64,000 bases of DNA, taken from assembly GCF_024679095.1 (NCBI RefSeq), contig NC_066517.1, forward strand, positions 4,419,796 through 4,483,795. Direction: 5' to 3'. Below the pieces are notes generated by a model that was not told the DNA's origin, ran no database searches, and was given only the letters and a program-made list of their open reading frames with translations. This document shows positions 53,305 to 64,000 of this stretch, piece after piece (positions within the stretch are counted from its first letter, which is position 1; each line of letters begins with the position of its first letter). This DNA comes from Eriocheir sinensis (lineage: Eukaryota > Arthropoda > Malacostraca > Decapoda > Varunidae). A program made the translations under genes and the position numbers.

Positions 53305-54256
53305 GGTGGAGCGTGATGAGCCTAACTAGGCATAGGTAGCTTCCTGCACAGTCCTAAGCCGGCGAGAAACAGGGCCGGGTATAGATTGCCCCCGATACGG
53401 TGAGTGAAGGTTTTGAAGACCTCAGGGGCTGTTCACCTCACAGTACGGGTAGTGGCGGAAGCAATCAAGAGGTTATAGTGCGCTGGGCAGTGTACTGGGC
53501 AAGGGTATAGTGTACGATTGATTTTATTAGGTGGGTGGCATGGGAGGCGGCGGGCGGTGGCACTGGCCGGGCACCTCGGAGCGCCTGGGGCACATGTCCT
53601 CTCTCCGCGCTGGCCCTACCCGTTCTCCTACTTAACCTATGTCACCGTCTCTCCCCCTCCTTGTTCTTATCCCCCTTCCCTCCAGTATTGGTTCCCCTCC
53701 TATCCTCCCTGTCTACCCTCTCATTTTTCTCCCCCTGTCCTTTCTACAGCCCTCACCACCCTTCATACTGCCGGTTTTCTGGCTTTCCTTCCTCCCTGCC
53801 CACCCTCCCTTCTCTGCCCCAGTCAGCACTAGCCTAACGCCCCTCCCCCATCCCGCCCCTGCTGCCGAGAATATGGTTTAATGTGTATATCAGCAGGAGA
53901 GTAATAAATGAATTGTAAAGCCGTGCCTTCCCACCTGGCTGGTCGCAGGTTTAATCCCTGGCGTCAGAACTTTTTAAAACCCATATCGGACTAGATTATA
54001 CAGTATTGAGAGTTAAAATAAAGGAGCCCCGTTCATTTCCTAATGGTAACAGTTATCAAGTTTTCTTTGTGTTTATTTCTCTCGTTCTTGCGTGTGTTCA
54101 GAAGTTCGCTTTGATTTAGTTTAGTTTTTATTGGGTGGCAGTCGTGTGGGCGCGTTGGTTAATGAAGCCTTGGTCATGGAAGGCTGTTCTGTTGTTGCAA
54201 AGAACAAGGATCAGCCGGCTTGGGCCGTAACGGCAGTGTATCTTTAGGCATATTTG
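53305..54256. other. J upstream sequence, then unassigned DNA
   Basis: 53305-53520 may be the J 5' UTR (minus strand). 53590-53870 is C/T-rich and gives low-complexity Pro/Leu/Ser ORFs. 53880-54256 has nothing recognisable. Confidence 0.55.
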
Positions 54257-56087
54257 AGTTTTTTTTTTTTTTTTACAACAAAGGAGGCAACTCAAGGGCA
54301 CACACAAAAAAACACAATAATAAAAAAGCCCGCTAATCGCTGCTCCCATACAAGAATCAGAAGAGGTGACCAAAAGCATGGTCTAATTCGGGAGGAAAGG
54401 TGTCCTGATACCCTCCTCTTGAAAGAGTTTAAGTCGTAGGCAGGAGGAAATACAGATGAAGGAAGATTGTTCCAGAGTTTACCAGCGTGAGGGATGAAAG
54501 AGTGAAGATGCTGGTTAACTCTTGCATAAGGGGTTTGGACAGTATAGGGATGAGCATGAGTAGAAAGTCGTGTGCAGCGGGGCCGCGGGAGGGGGGGAGG
54601 CATGCAGTTAGCAAGTTAAAAGAGCAGTCAGCTTGGAAATATCGATAGAAGATAGAAAGAGAGGCAACATTGCGGCGGAATTTAAGAGGTAAAAGACTAT
54701 CAGTAGGAGGAGGAGAGCTGATGAGACGAAGAGCCTTAGCCTCCACTCTGTCCAGAAGAGCTGTGTGGGTGGAGCCCCCCCACACGTGAGATGCATACTC
54801 CATACGAGGGCGGACAAGGCCCCTGTATATGGATAGCAACTGCGCGGGGGAGAAGAACTAGCGGAGACGATACAGAACGCCCAACTTCGAAGAAGCTGAT
54901 TTAGCGAGAGAGGAGATATGAAGTTTCCAGTTGAGATTTTGAGTTAAGGATAGACCGAGGATGTTTAGTGTTGAAGAAGGTGACAGCTGAGTGTTGTCGA
55001 AGAATAGGGGATAGGTGTTTAGAAGATTGTGTCGAGTTGATAGGTGGAGAAATTGAGTTTTTGAGACATTGAAGGACACAAGGTTCCTTCTGCCCCAGTC
55101 GGAAATGATAGCAAGGTCTGAGGTTAAGCGTTCTGCAGCCTCCAGTCTGGAGTTGTGTACTTCCTATTTTGATAGTCTTCTTTTGAAAGAAGTTGAATAA
55201 TGCAGAGTGGAGTCGTCGGCGTACGAGTGGACAGGACAGTTTGTTATAGAAAGAAGATCATTGATGAATAACAGGAAGAGAGTGGGTGATAGGACAGAGC
55301 CCTGTGGAACGCCACTGTTGATAGGTTTAGGGGAAGAGCAGTGACCGTCTACCACCGCAGAGATAGAACGGCCGGAAAGGAAACTGGAGATAAAGGAACA
55401 GAGAGAGGGATAGAATCCGAAAGAGGGCAGTTTAGAAAGCAAAGACTGGTGCCAGACTCTATCGAAGGCTTTCGATATGTCTAGCGCAACAGAGAAAGTT
55501 TCACCGAAACTGCTAAGAGAGGATGACCAAGAGTCAGTTAAGAGAGCAAGAAGATCGCCAGTAGAACGCCCCTTGTGGAATCCATACTGGCGATCAGATA
55601 GAAGATTAGAAGTGGCAAGGTGCTTTTGAATATTTCGGTTAAGGATTGATTCAAAAGCTTTAGATAGACATGAAACTAAAGCTATTGGGCGGTAGTTTGA
55701 GGGATAGGAACGGTCACCCTTCTTAGGAACAGGCTGTACAAAGGCATACTTCCAGCAGGAAGGAAAGATAGATGTTGATAGGCAGAGACGAAAGAGTTTG
55801 ACCAGGCAGGGTGTCAGCACAGAAGCACAGTTTTTAAGGACAATAGGAGGCACTCCATCATGTCCATAGGCCTTCTGAGAGTTGAGGCCATAGAGGGCAT
55901 AGAAAACATCATTAGGAAGAATCTTACTAACAGGCATAAAGGAGTCAGAGGGGGGATGAGTAGGAGGAATATGCCCAGAATCGTCCAAGGTGGAGTTCTT
56001 ACAGAAAGTTTGAGCGAAGAGTTCAGCCTTAGAGACAGATGAGACGGCAGTGCTGCCGTCAGGGTTAAGGAGAGGAGGAAGAGGAAA
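54257..56087 (-). mobile_element. LINE A10, jockey-like copy
   Basis: Poly(T) and 'acaacaaaggaggcaactcaaggg' mark the 3' end. Reading leftward from 56087: STAVSSVS linker, [63 protein letters not shown] (motif A), [12 protein letters not shown] (motif B), [11 protein letters not shown] (motif C). A 274-codon frame (55164-55988) contains the whole RT core with both YADD aspartates. It ends soon after motif C by frameshift near 55165; a nonsense change near 54858 and a four-base loss near 54617 break the C-terminal part. 5' truncated after the endonuclease. Confidence 0.93.
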
Positions 56088-56849
56088 TCAAAGAATCAGT
56101 TAGGTGGATAGGTGAAGCTATGCAGTGCAGCTATATTGGACAAGAACATCCACCATACTCGTCCGTAGATTTCCGCGTTGGGTTGATATGATTTCCACCA
56201 AATTTAGTGGAAACCCACTCAATTGTCAATCCTGTGTTGTGAGATTTTTTTCTACGCGATATTTATGGAGTATGTATCATGCAACTGACTCACATGGCGC
56301 TGCGGCCACACAGTTGAGCTCAGTTCTTCCCGGTGCCACTTAACAACAATACACTACAGTACCCATGCTGCCATGCTACTCAACACACAGGTGTGGGCAG
56401 TACTGGTACCAGTGGGCCGGTACTAACGGCGTTCAGCTATATGGCACGGTACCGGTACCAGTACTAGCCAGTTGCTCATCGTGTCCCTCATTTCTTCCCC
56501 ACGAGTGAGGCTGAGACTGAGTGCCTGAGTGGATATCTCGGTGATGTCTCTCTCTCTCCACTGAATGGCGAATATTTATTTTCGATAGAAACTCACCTCT
56601 TACTAGATTTTCAAAGCACTTTTTGATTTACGCGACCTTCAAGGACACAATACTGCGTAAATTGAGTTACCTGTATTGCATTTGCGTCTCAGTGATGGGG
56701 ACTGGCACAGTGTCAGTTTCTACAAAAATTCAGCTTTAGAAAGTCCCCCATTGTACTTGAAGATGCTTTTTTAAGGTCAACGCTTGGATTGGGCAGCCTG
56801 TCTCCACTGCACTGTATCAATCCATATCACAGTTTTTTCAGTGGTTTGA
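56088..56849. other. Unassigned interval with GGTACC-rich palindromes
   Basis: At 56397-56475 the sequence has 'ggcagtactggtaccagtgggccggtact' and 'ggcacggtaccggtaccagtact', which can pair with each other and with themselves. No gene or element recognised. Confidence 0.6.
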
Positions 56850-57085
56850 GTCTCCTAACTGCATGACTGCACGCCAGGGAGATTGAGTCCCGGCCTGGGC
56901 AGTCTAGTGTGCAGCCCTTCCCGCAGCTGTTCATCCTTCCTTTTGGGATGGTCAGTAAGTAATGGCCACCTGAGGAAGGCAAACTAAGGTAACAGGAATA
57001 CAGTTACCGGCCCTGTGTTGGGTTAATGGGTTCTCTTCAACCGCAGGCTCAAAGGACCAGCAAGATGAGCACCGCTGCAGCTATG
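56850..57085 (+). mobile_element. tRNA-derived SINE T2 (diverged)
   Basis: Shares with T1 a B-box-like 'gattgagtcccggcctgggcagtct', 'ctgttcatccttccttttggg', 'gaggaaggcaaac', 'tgtgttgggttaatggg' and 'gatgagcaccgctgcag'. The A-box region is degraded. Confidence 0.75.
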
Positions 57086-57699
57086 CTGCAAGCTCCCAAC
57101 TTTACTCTTTATGTAAGTTGAAATCAGATGAAATCAAAAGTGTTTGTACCACTTTTTGTTCCTTGCTGATTTCTTTCACTGAATTATCAAGCTGCTTTTA
57201 AAATAAACAAGCAACCTCCATTATTCATCTGAATGTTATTAGACATTTTGCTCTTTTGACATTTCAAAATGCCTACCCTTTTTTCATTGTTTTGACATGC
57301 AACCCTTCCACTTTGACAATTATTTTTCCAAATTCCCTGCCTCAATATTAGTTTTCTTACATTGGCCTGCCCACCAGCTGGTGCTTTTCTGGTGTGTGTG
57401 CCTCACACTCTCCACACTGCCCTACTCTGATTAGGCCATGAGAATGGCCGTACTACCATGGCTCCATCCAAGACTCCTATTACTACTAACAAGTGCTCAC
57501 TAGTCTGTCTCCAGCACCACATGACTGCTGTGTTGTTGTTCCTAGAAAGTGCCATGATTGCATGTTCCCACTTAATCACCAACCTGTCATCAAAACTGGA
57601 AGTGTAGTGTGAAGGAAAAATGGGCTTTCTTTTTACGGATTTACAAATGAAGGAGTGGAAAAGTGGGTACCAAGGATGAAAGAAGGTCAGAAATCAAGA
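57086..57699. other. Unassigned interval
   Basis: No gene or named repeat recognised. Confidence 0.6.
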
Positions 57700-59556
57700 G
57701 AGAAGGTGGTATAATAGAAAGTGTGTAGATGCCAAGCAGGATAAGGAGAAGGCATGGAACAAAATGGAGAAAAATAGGAGAATGGATCTATATGGAATGA
57801 GTAAAAAAGGAAGAGGAATGCTTATGTCAAAAGTAAGAAGAGAAGAAAGGAATTTTGAGAAAAAAATGTTTTATGAATTCATAAATGGAAAGTTGAAAAA
57901 AATAGAAATGAGATTCAGAAAGTTAAAATTAATGGTGGAATCTTTGATATGTATAAGTGAAGTAGTAGAAGTGATGAATAATTGTTTCCAAACAGTGTTC
58001 ACAAGGGAGAGTGAATTGAGAGGTGTAGATGCAGTGCCAGAGGGAATAGAGTGGGTCTGGAGAGAATACAAACATCAGCAGATGAAGTTAGAAAATTATT
58101 GGAAGAATTGAATGGCGAGGGAAATCCAGCAGGACTGGATGGTATATTAAATTGGGTGCTAGAAGAGTGTAACCAGCAAATAGCTGAAAAGTTGAGCAAC
58201 TTGATTAGTCTCACTAGCACAAGGGAAAGTACCAAGAGACTGGAAGAGGGCTAACATCGTCTCCAATATATAAAGGAGGAAGTAAGGAAAGATCCACAAG
58301 AATTTGTAGGCCAGTGTCATTAACAAGTGTAGTAGCAAAGATGTGAAGAAAATTTATAAAAAACAGATTGTGAGTATTTAGAAGAAAACAGTATATTAGC
58401 AAATGGCCAATTCAGATTCAGAGGAGGACGGCTAACGTGTAACTAATCTGATCAGCTTCTATTCAAAGAGTAATTGATATAATACAGTGAAAGGGACAGT
58501 TTGGCAGATTGTGTGTATCTGGACTGAAAGAAGGTGTTTGATAAGAGTACCACGCAAGCTTATTAATATGGAAACTTAATCATGATGGGAATTAGGAATA
58601 ATAAATCAAGCTGGATGGAAAGTGACTAGTGGAGGCACCCCCAAGGATCCGGTGTATGGCTCGATTATGTTTTTAATATATATTAATGACATGGCAGAAG
58701 GGGTGACAAGCTATATGAATATGTGCTTGCTGATGATGCTAAAATAATGAGGAGGGTGGCTAATGAAGAAGATCAGTAGCCCTGAGCCAAGATCTCGATA
58801 GAATAAGCGTTAATGGTCACGTTAAATGGGAAATGACATTCAATACAGAGAAGTGTAGGCGTGATGGAGTTTGGTAAGAGCAGTAGACGAATATAGGGAA
58901 CTACTCTCTGAGTAATGAAAGAATCATGAAAAAACTGAAGAAAAAAAAGATCTGGAGTGATCATAACAGAACAGAGTTATCAGCCTTTAGAAACATATAG
59001 ATCGGATAACTGGGGATGATACGTCCAAGACTAGATATATACAACGATTAGTGTGGTTAGACCTAGACTGAAGAAAGAAATTAGAGAAAGTTGGAAAGAA
59101 TACAAAAGAGCAGCGACTAAATTCACCGGAAACTCTGAGAGAACGTACTTTAGGAAGAAGAAAGAACTGGAGAGAATTGGGATTGTAACAACACTAAGGA
59201 GAAGAAGAGAGAGAGGGGACCTAATAGCATTGTACCAGGATACAAGAGGGATTGGAGAAATTGGACAGGAAGACATGACAGAAGTGTGACAAGAGGCAAT
59301 GGTAAGAAATTGAAGAAGAGCAACTGTAGGAGGAGACATCCAAGAAATACAGCGTTTTCCATACAGAAGCACAACAACATGGAATGGACTTGACGAGGAG
59401 ACTATGTTATTTAAAAAGCGATTCATGAATTTAAAGTCAAACTGGATAATAAGCTGTTATGGAGATCGGGACAAGCACAAGCCTAGTAATGCAAGAGCTC
59501 TTTTCCTGTATTTCACAACTTAGGTAAATACACACACACACACACACACACATACT

Positions 59557-59590
<34 letters not shown>
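57700..59590 (+). mobile_element. LINE G, heavily decayed CR1-like element with (AC)n tail
   Basis: Broken pieces follow LINE ORF2 order: NRRMDLYGMSKK..KVRREERNFE (about 57767-57860), VRKLLEELNGEGNPAGLDGIL (about 58087-58150), RPVSLTSVVAKM (about 58309), a damaged motif A (LD.KKVFDK, about 58520), motif B remnant VTSG.TPKDP (about 58621), motif C LADDAKIMR (about 58727), RGDLIALYQDTRG (about 59215) and TTWNGLDEE (about 59380). Stops and indels throughout show an old copy. The 3' end reads 'cacaacttaggtaaat' directly followed by (AC)n to 59590, so this family also lacks poly(A). Confidence 0.75.
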
Positions 59591-60019
59591 GGGTTTCCCT
59601 CAGGATACAGTGTCCTTTGTTGCACTCCAACAAAGGGAGTAGTAACTCCTTCCCCTAAGGGCGGGTGCCCCTGTAATCCACGGGTTGGAGTCAGAGCCCC
59701 TTTATTCTGAGTGTGGTTGCTCCTTTCTTAGTATAGCATCTTACAGCCAAATACTTGGATGAACCCAGTGTCCCTCTGCGGTCAGCCATGCACACATTGC
59801 ACTTCATTGACAACCCAGATGTGGGGGCAAGATTGAGTCATGCACAGAGTCTGGTGTGAGGATATGCTGCTGGTCTCAGCAGGTGGTCTGGAGGCAGTGC
59901 AGAGTGACAAGTGTGTGGCAGGGGCCAGTCACTCAGTCAGATGTGGGGTACTGAGAGCCTGATGGGTAGTGAGAGGTTCTGGCTCAGCCAGTTCAAACAA
60001 CATGTACCCATTAATCCTA
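59591..60019. other. Unassigned interval
   Basis: No gene or named repeat recognised. Confidence 0.6.
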
Positions 60020-60420
60020 AGAAGAAAAATTCTTGCCCATTCACAGTTGTAAAGTAAGACAGGAGCACAATGCGACATGGAGATCCGGATCTTTGTCCTT
60101 CTGCACAGGTATCCAACAAAATCCATATACTCAAAGCTGAACAAGCCACTTAACACCATGCATGGAAGGAGCCAATCTCAATACAAGACTTCCTAATCTA
60201 CTGTTCTTCTACGAACTACGCTACCAAAAAGTGCCTATGTGAAATTTTCCAAGATCTCAAATGTCCTTGCCACATGCATGAACAAATCCACTTTTTCATC
60301 TTAGCAAGCCTCCAAACACCTGTACCTTGGTCTTGGCCCAGGAGACCCTTTGAGCCTCAAGGTTTTTGCTTCGCATGCAGTGCCTCGAGAGCCATCACCA
60401 AGAACTCCAGCGACTCTGCA
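60020..60420 (-). mobile_element. RTE-like LINE I2, C-terminal remnant
   Basis: Minus strand reads FEYMDFVGYLCRRTKIRIS..PVLLYNCE (about 60140-60045), and further upstream a degraded counterpart of the I1 segment around 4000-4130 ('gaaattttccaagatctcaaatgtccttgcca'; 'cttggcccaggagac'). Old copy, family as I1. Confidence 0.6.
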
Positions 60421-60604
60421 AGGATTACTGTCCCTCATCGATAAAAAACAAGGTTAGTGAACCTGGTATTGCCAACAGATGCTCCACAATGACCTGATCT
60501 ACAGCTCTGCCTAGGTACCCAGTCCATACAAGTGTTTAACCTGCACATTGGTGCGTCATGGCTCGCCAGTAGTTAACGCCACCTTCAGACGCAATATAGT
60601 GCAT
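60421..60604. other. Unassigned interval
   Basis: Possibly diverged I2 sequence; nothing firm. Confidence 0.4.
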
Positions 60605-60890
60605 TGCTTCCCTAATGGTTAGTGTGCCGCTGGCTACGAATCCTTGGACTTGGGTTCAGAATTCCCAGCCTGGGCAGCTTGGCATGCTTTGCTCACCTTA
60701 GCTGTTAATCCTCCCTTTCGAACTGGCCCAGAAATGGGTACCTATAGAAACTTGGGAAGATTAATAGTTACTGTGGGATAACCTGGATGTCACATTGGTC
60801 CTTGTGTCCCAGAGTAATGGGTTCTTCCCACCACAGGCTCAAGGGCCAAAGTGACCAGAGATGAGCACCGAGGCCACACGTAGCTGTAAA
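60605..60890 (+). mobile_element. tRNA-derived SINE T3
   Basis: The head 'cctaatggttagtgtgccgctggctacgaatcc' has a degraded B box 'gggttcagaattcc'. The T body follows with 'ctgttaatcctccctttcg', 'aaacttgggaaga', 'cagagtaatgggttcttccc' and 'gatgagcaccgaggccacacg'. Confidence 0.78.
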
Positions 60891-61137
60891 GGAGCATATA
60901 CTAGGACTTTACACAATCATTCCTCCCACAGTAAATGCTCTGTTTTGATAGAAGGTGTAACAGACCACCATTTTAAAAAATTTTGCTAGAAAATACATTC
61001 TATAGTGGGCAATGTTAGAACGCTTATACAGAATGTTTCGTTATGAGCTAATAATATTAAAATAATTTATTGATTCATTTATGAGCACAAATTTGCTTAA
61101 AATTCTGTTCAAATAATTTTGAATAGCATCTCTGCAG
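60891..61137. other. AT-rich interval ahead of the candidate exon
   Basis: No repeat recognised. It ends in 'tttgaatagcatctctgcag', which could serve as a 3' splice site. Confidence 0.5.
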
Positions 61138-61350
61138 CCCTTGAACGTCTGGCAGAGGACAGTGCATTTTATTTAGATTTTGGACCTCATCACATATTTG
61201 GCATGACTGAGATCAGTGATTTCAAGAGAGTTGACCTGACTCTGAAAAACAGCAATAGCCCACAGGTCCTTTGCTATATTGCCCACTTATTTGCAGAAAA
61301 ATCATTGAGTAATGAAGGATTTATCTTATGCTTCCCCAAAATCTACAGAG
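61138..61350 (+). CDS. Candidate internal host exon, unidentified
   Basis: The 213-bp stretch (a multiple of three) is open in one frame and gives ALERLAEDSAFYLDFGPH, HIFGMTEISDFKRVDLTLKN, SPQVLCYIAHLFAEKSLSN and EGFILCFPKIYRG. Composition is that of an ordinary globular protein, not of a LINE or repeat. It is preceded by a pyrimidine-containing 'tctctgcag' acceptor and followed by 'gag|gtgtgt', a plausible donor. I do not recognise the family, and no flanking exon is evident. It could also be an old retrocopy fragment. Confidence 0.4.
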
Positions 61351-61378
61351 GTGTGTAGGAAGTGTCTCATGTTAAAAG

Positions 61379-61876
61379 ATTTTTTTTTTTCTTTTTCAGC
61401 TAAATGTTGTTAAAAGATGTTGAGTAGTAATGGCCCAGGTAGAGTCATCCAGCATTGGACTGGAGAGAAGTTAATTTTGGAAAGATCATTAATGAACAAA
61501 TGGAGAATAGAAAAGAGTTCAGACAGAACACCACTGTTGACAAGTTTAAGTGGTAAGATAGTGATCTGTCTACCATGGTGAAAATAGATCAGCCTGAGAA
61601 AAAAAAAAGGAAATTACAAATGGAGAAGTACAGAAAGGGATAGAACTGTTTGGAGGATAGTTTTAAAGCAATGATTGTGCCACCATTCTTAATATCAAAA
61701 AAGCTTTCAAGAGGGTCCAAGACAACAACAAAAAGCCTTTCACTGAAATGAAGTTCAGAAAAGGACTGACCAGGAATCACTTGGAAGGCAAGAAGATCAC
61801 CAGTGGTAAGAACAACTGTACTATCCATAACTGGTGACCAATGAGAAGGTTAGAAGTTGATAGATTCTGCAGAGAA
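61379..61876 (-). mobile_element. LINE A12, old family A fragment
   Basis: Starts with poly(T) and 'cagcta', the A 3' end, then jumps by deletion to the RT core: 'gaaagatcattaatgaacaa' (motif C side), 'accactgttgacaagtttaag' (SGV region), 'gtgatctgtctaccatgg', 'aaaaagctttcaagagggtcc' (AFDRVW) and 'aagatcaccagtgg'. Much more diverged than A2 over the same interval, so an ancient copy. Confidence 0.75.
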
Positions 61877-62884
61877 CTTTTTAGGTCAGCTCACAGCAGG
61901 ACAGGAAATGTGGCTAGTGCTGTAGTGAGGTAGAAAACTGGGCTTGCCATCTCTTGCTTTCAGCTGCAGCCCCGGACAGCTCCAGCAAAAAAAGAAGGCA
62001 GAGTGTGTAAGTCCTTCCTGCCAGTACACAGCCTCTCCCTTGTCCAAGACCTTCAGAGTGCCTCCTCCTTGCTGCCCCACTTTGGTAGCTGGGACCTTGT
62101 GGTCCCAGTCTAAATCTTGGAGGATCTCAGAGCAGGTTGGGCTTCCCAGAGGTGTTGTGCATGGTCCCACCAACGTTTGGACACATCCTGCCACTTCCTA
62201 ACCAATCCAACCCAGGCAGGTGGGGCTCATTAGCTAGGATTGGCAATCCATCTAGGAGAGAGGCAACTCTGACTGGCAGCACTCTGGCTACAAACCTGAG
62301 CAGGTGGAGCTTGTGTAACCATGGTAGGCAATCCACACAGGAGAGGGCAACTCAAGACTACAAACCCGGCGCAGGTGGGGCTCGTTAGCCATGGCTGGCA
62401 ATCCACCAGGACTTTCAGCAGAAAGAACCCATCCTTTACCAGATTGCTGAACTGATCATGATCTGTCGAATCAGAGACCGTTGGTGGTTTGTGCAGATGA
62501 CACCGCATAGTCCTCCAGCTGCACTGTGGCTGTCCTGTGGCTGGGGTTTTGTGTTGGTGCTTGGAACTGTGCTTCTGTAGTCCTGGCTACGTGGTAAAGA
62601 TGGCTGCCCACATCTTTGTATGCGGTTGTATGTATGGACAACCACTGTGTGACCTGTGTGAAAGATTGCACATTGAGTCAGTGGGTGTTCAAATTCCTCT
62701 TCCTCCCTCACTCACCATCGTACCATTTTAGCCTATTTTTGCATTTTTTTAGAACACCGCGTCTACATCCCCAACAATTAACAAACTACCAGTATTTACC
62801 ACTTGGGACCCTTAAGACACCAACAGGGACCCTGATTGTTAGTAAAAATATGATAAAATAGAAAAAAAATAATATAAATATTTA
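61877..62884. other. Unassigned interval containing a minisatellite
   Basis: Apart from the minisatellite at 62216-62413, no gene or named repeat is recognised. Overlapping ORFs on both strands across 61886-62731 are explained by moderate GC content. Confidence 0.55.
62216..62413. repeat. Minisatellite, about 2.5 units of 71-84 bp
   Basis: Units start 'gcaggtggggctcattag' (62216), 'gcaggtggagcttgtgta' (62300) and 'gcaggtggggctcgttag' (62371). Each contains 'ggcaatcca' and, in the first two, 'ggagag..gcaactc' and 'ctacaaacc'. Confidence 0.8.
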
Positions 62885-64000
62885 ATTCCCTAGGAGGATT
62901 CCCCCTTCTGGCTGCCCGTACACCTCAATCTCTTTTCTTATCAATTTCTTGCAACATTCAAGGCAGTCTTCGTTCTAATTTTACCATTCTGTGGAACACC
63001 ATCTCTCCTCTAAACCTCACTCTTCTCTTCCTCTTGAAACACAGGTGTCTACGGCTACCGACAACAATCTCTACTCTGTTCCTTCCTACCATCTCTATCC
63101 TATATTTTAATCCAAAGCTGGATGTTGCGCCTACGTGTAACGACATCACTTGCTCTCGTGCCCACGACCTTGACTCTTTAGAATTTTCCAACATCTGGCT
63201 AAGACTTCATTATCATTCTATTACCCCTTTAAATACATCTGTGCTGTTTATCTCTCCACCTAACTCTACTAACTATGTAAAATTCTTTGACTATTTGAAC
63301 TAAAAATGGAACACATCTTGATCCACTCTCCCTTCGCTGAAATCTCCACCTTAGGAGATTTCAATGTTCACCCCCAGCTTTGGCTTTCATTCTCTTTCAC
63401 TGACCAGCCTGGTGAACAAGCCTACAACGTTGCTCTCCTCATTGATCTAGAGCAGTTGGTTCAGCACTTCCTACATATTCCCAACTGTCTTGAGACAGGC
63501 CCAACATACTAGACCTCTTCCTTACCTCTAACCCTTCTGCTTACAAACATCTGTCAAACTGTTCTCTCCATTGGGCTCCTCCAATCACAACCTTATTTCT
63601 GTATTCTGTCCTGTCAGCCCTGTACCCTCTGGACCCACTGAGGAGGCGATGCTTCTGGCATTGCTTCAGCTTGGTGGAACGACCTGAGGATGTACTTTTC
63701 CATTTCCCGTGGAATGATTACTGCTTCCAGAGAGAGACCCTCGTGTGTTTGCCCAGCGCATTACAGAGGTGATTGTCTCTGGAATGAGGTACACATTCAC
63801 ATGCTTTCTCTGCTCCTCATACTAAAACCTTGGTTTAATCACGCTTGTTCTCATACTATCCACAAAAGGTACCAGAGCCTTGCACTCCTTCGTTAAATCG
63901 ATTTCGGGAACGCCAAATATATTCTTTGACTTACCAAAATCTCTTTCATCATTAAGAAATGTCAAAACCTTGCTTTTTCTAATTCTTCCCTGGACTTCTG
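62885..64000 (+). mobile_element. LINE A11, endonuclease part, cut by window end
   Basis: Matches A5 from about 28640: 'aggaggattcccccttctggctgcc', CNIQGS, YPIF-stop-SKAGCCAYV, LGDFNVHPQLW (about 63352), [32 protein letters not shown] and FNHACSH. Frames break many times through small deletions. It carries a TAA at 63108-63110 at the same codon as the A5 TAA (28876-28878). The RT lies beyond the window. Confidence 0.88.

Overview
This is eukaryotic, animal-type DNA: very long dinucleotide microsatellites, no compact gene arrangement, no bacterial-style operons, and a dense layering of non-LTR retrotransposons and tRNA-derived SINEs. The RT families seen (a poly(A)-tailed YADD-box family found as many copies, plus several CR1/L2-like FADD/LADD-box families) and the extreme (CT)n and (AC)n load fit a decapod crustacean, probably a crab. 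That assignment is inference from family resemblance; no single-copy marker gene confirms it.

To keep copies apart I give the families local letters. Family A is a jockey-like LINE with a YADD box and poly(A) tail, about 12 copies. Family B is a CR1/L2-like LINE with an SGNH-esterase ORF1 and a (CT)n tail. Family C is a CR1-like LINE with a LADD box and an octamer-repeat 3' end. Family D is a LINE 3' part with a (CT)n tail. Family E is a LINE with a degenerate 2A-like motif, a PHD finger, an AP endonuclease and RT, and an (AC)n tail. Family F is an RT with a C-terminal Cys/His plus PD..WDATC domain. G, H, I and J are further LINE remnants, and PLE is a Penelope-like element. S, T and U are three tRNA-derived SINE families.

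Layout. 1-5 kb: B tail, C1, SINE S1, then a Penelope-like element split by SINE S2 and an antisense RTE-like fragment. 5-9 kb: simple repeats, then LINE A1 interrupted by C2. 9.2-10.8 kb: LINE F split by SINE S3. 11-14 kb: microsatellites and A2, inverted relative to A1. 15-19 kb: A3 and A4 head to tail, then SINE U1. 19.3-23.9 kb: near-complete LINE E with SINE S4 inside its ORF. 23.9-27.8 kb: LINE B1 between two (CT)n tracts. 28-32 kb: near-complete A5 inside LINE D. 32-37.5 kb: mostly unassigned DNA with two S fragments. 37.8-41.7 kb: H remnants, A6 inside (TA)n, and B2 between two (CT)n tracts. 41.8-42.6 kb: inverted repeat with SINE U2 in its loop. 43-50 kb: A7/A8, C3, S6, H2, A9, including a duplicated chimeric segment. 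50.3-56 kb: SINE T1, a small membrane-protein ORF, LINE J ORF1, A10. 56.8-64 kb: T2, degraded G, I2, T3, one candidate host exon, an old A12 fragment, a minisatellite and A11, cut by the window end.

No host gene can be named. Best candidates are an unidentified exon-like ORF at 61138-61350 and a 59-codon ORF with a strong Kozak context at 50753-50932. The main result concerns the mobile elements: several LINE families and one SINE end in a microsatellite rather than poly(A), many 5' junctions lie inside microsatellites, and SINE U shares its pre-tail motif with LINE E. Together these suggest that retrotransposition both uses and produces the dinucleotide tracts.
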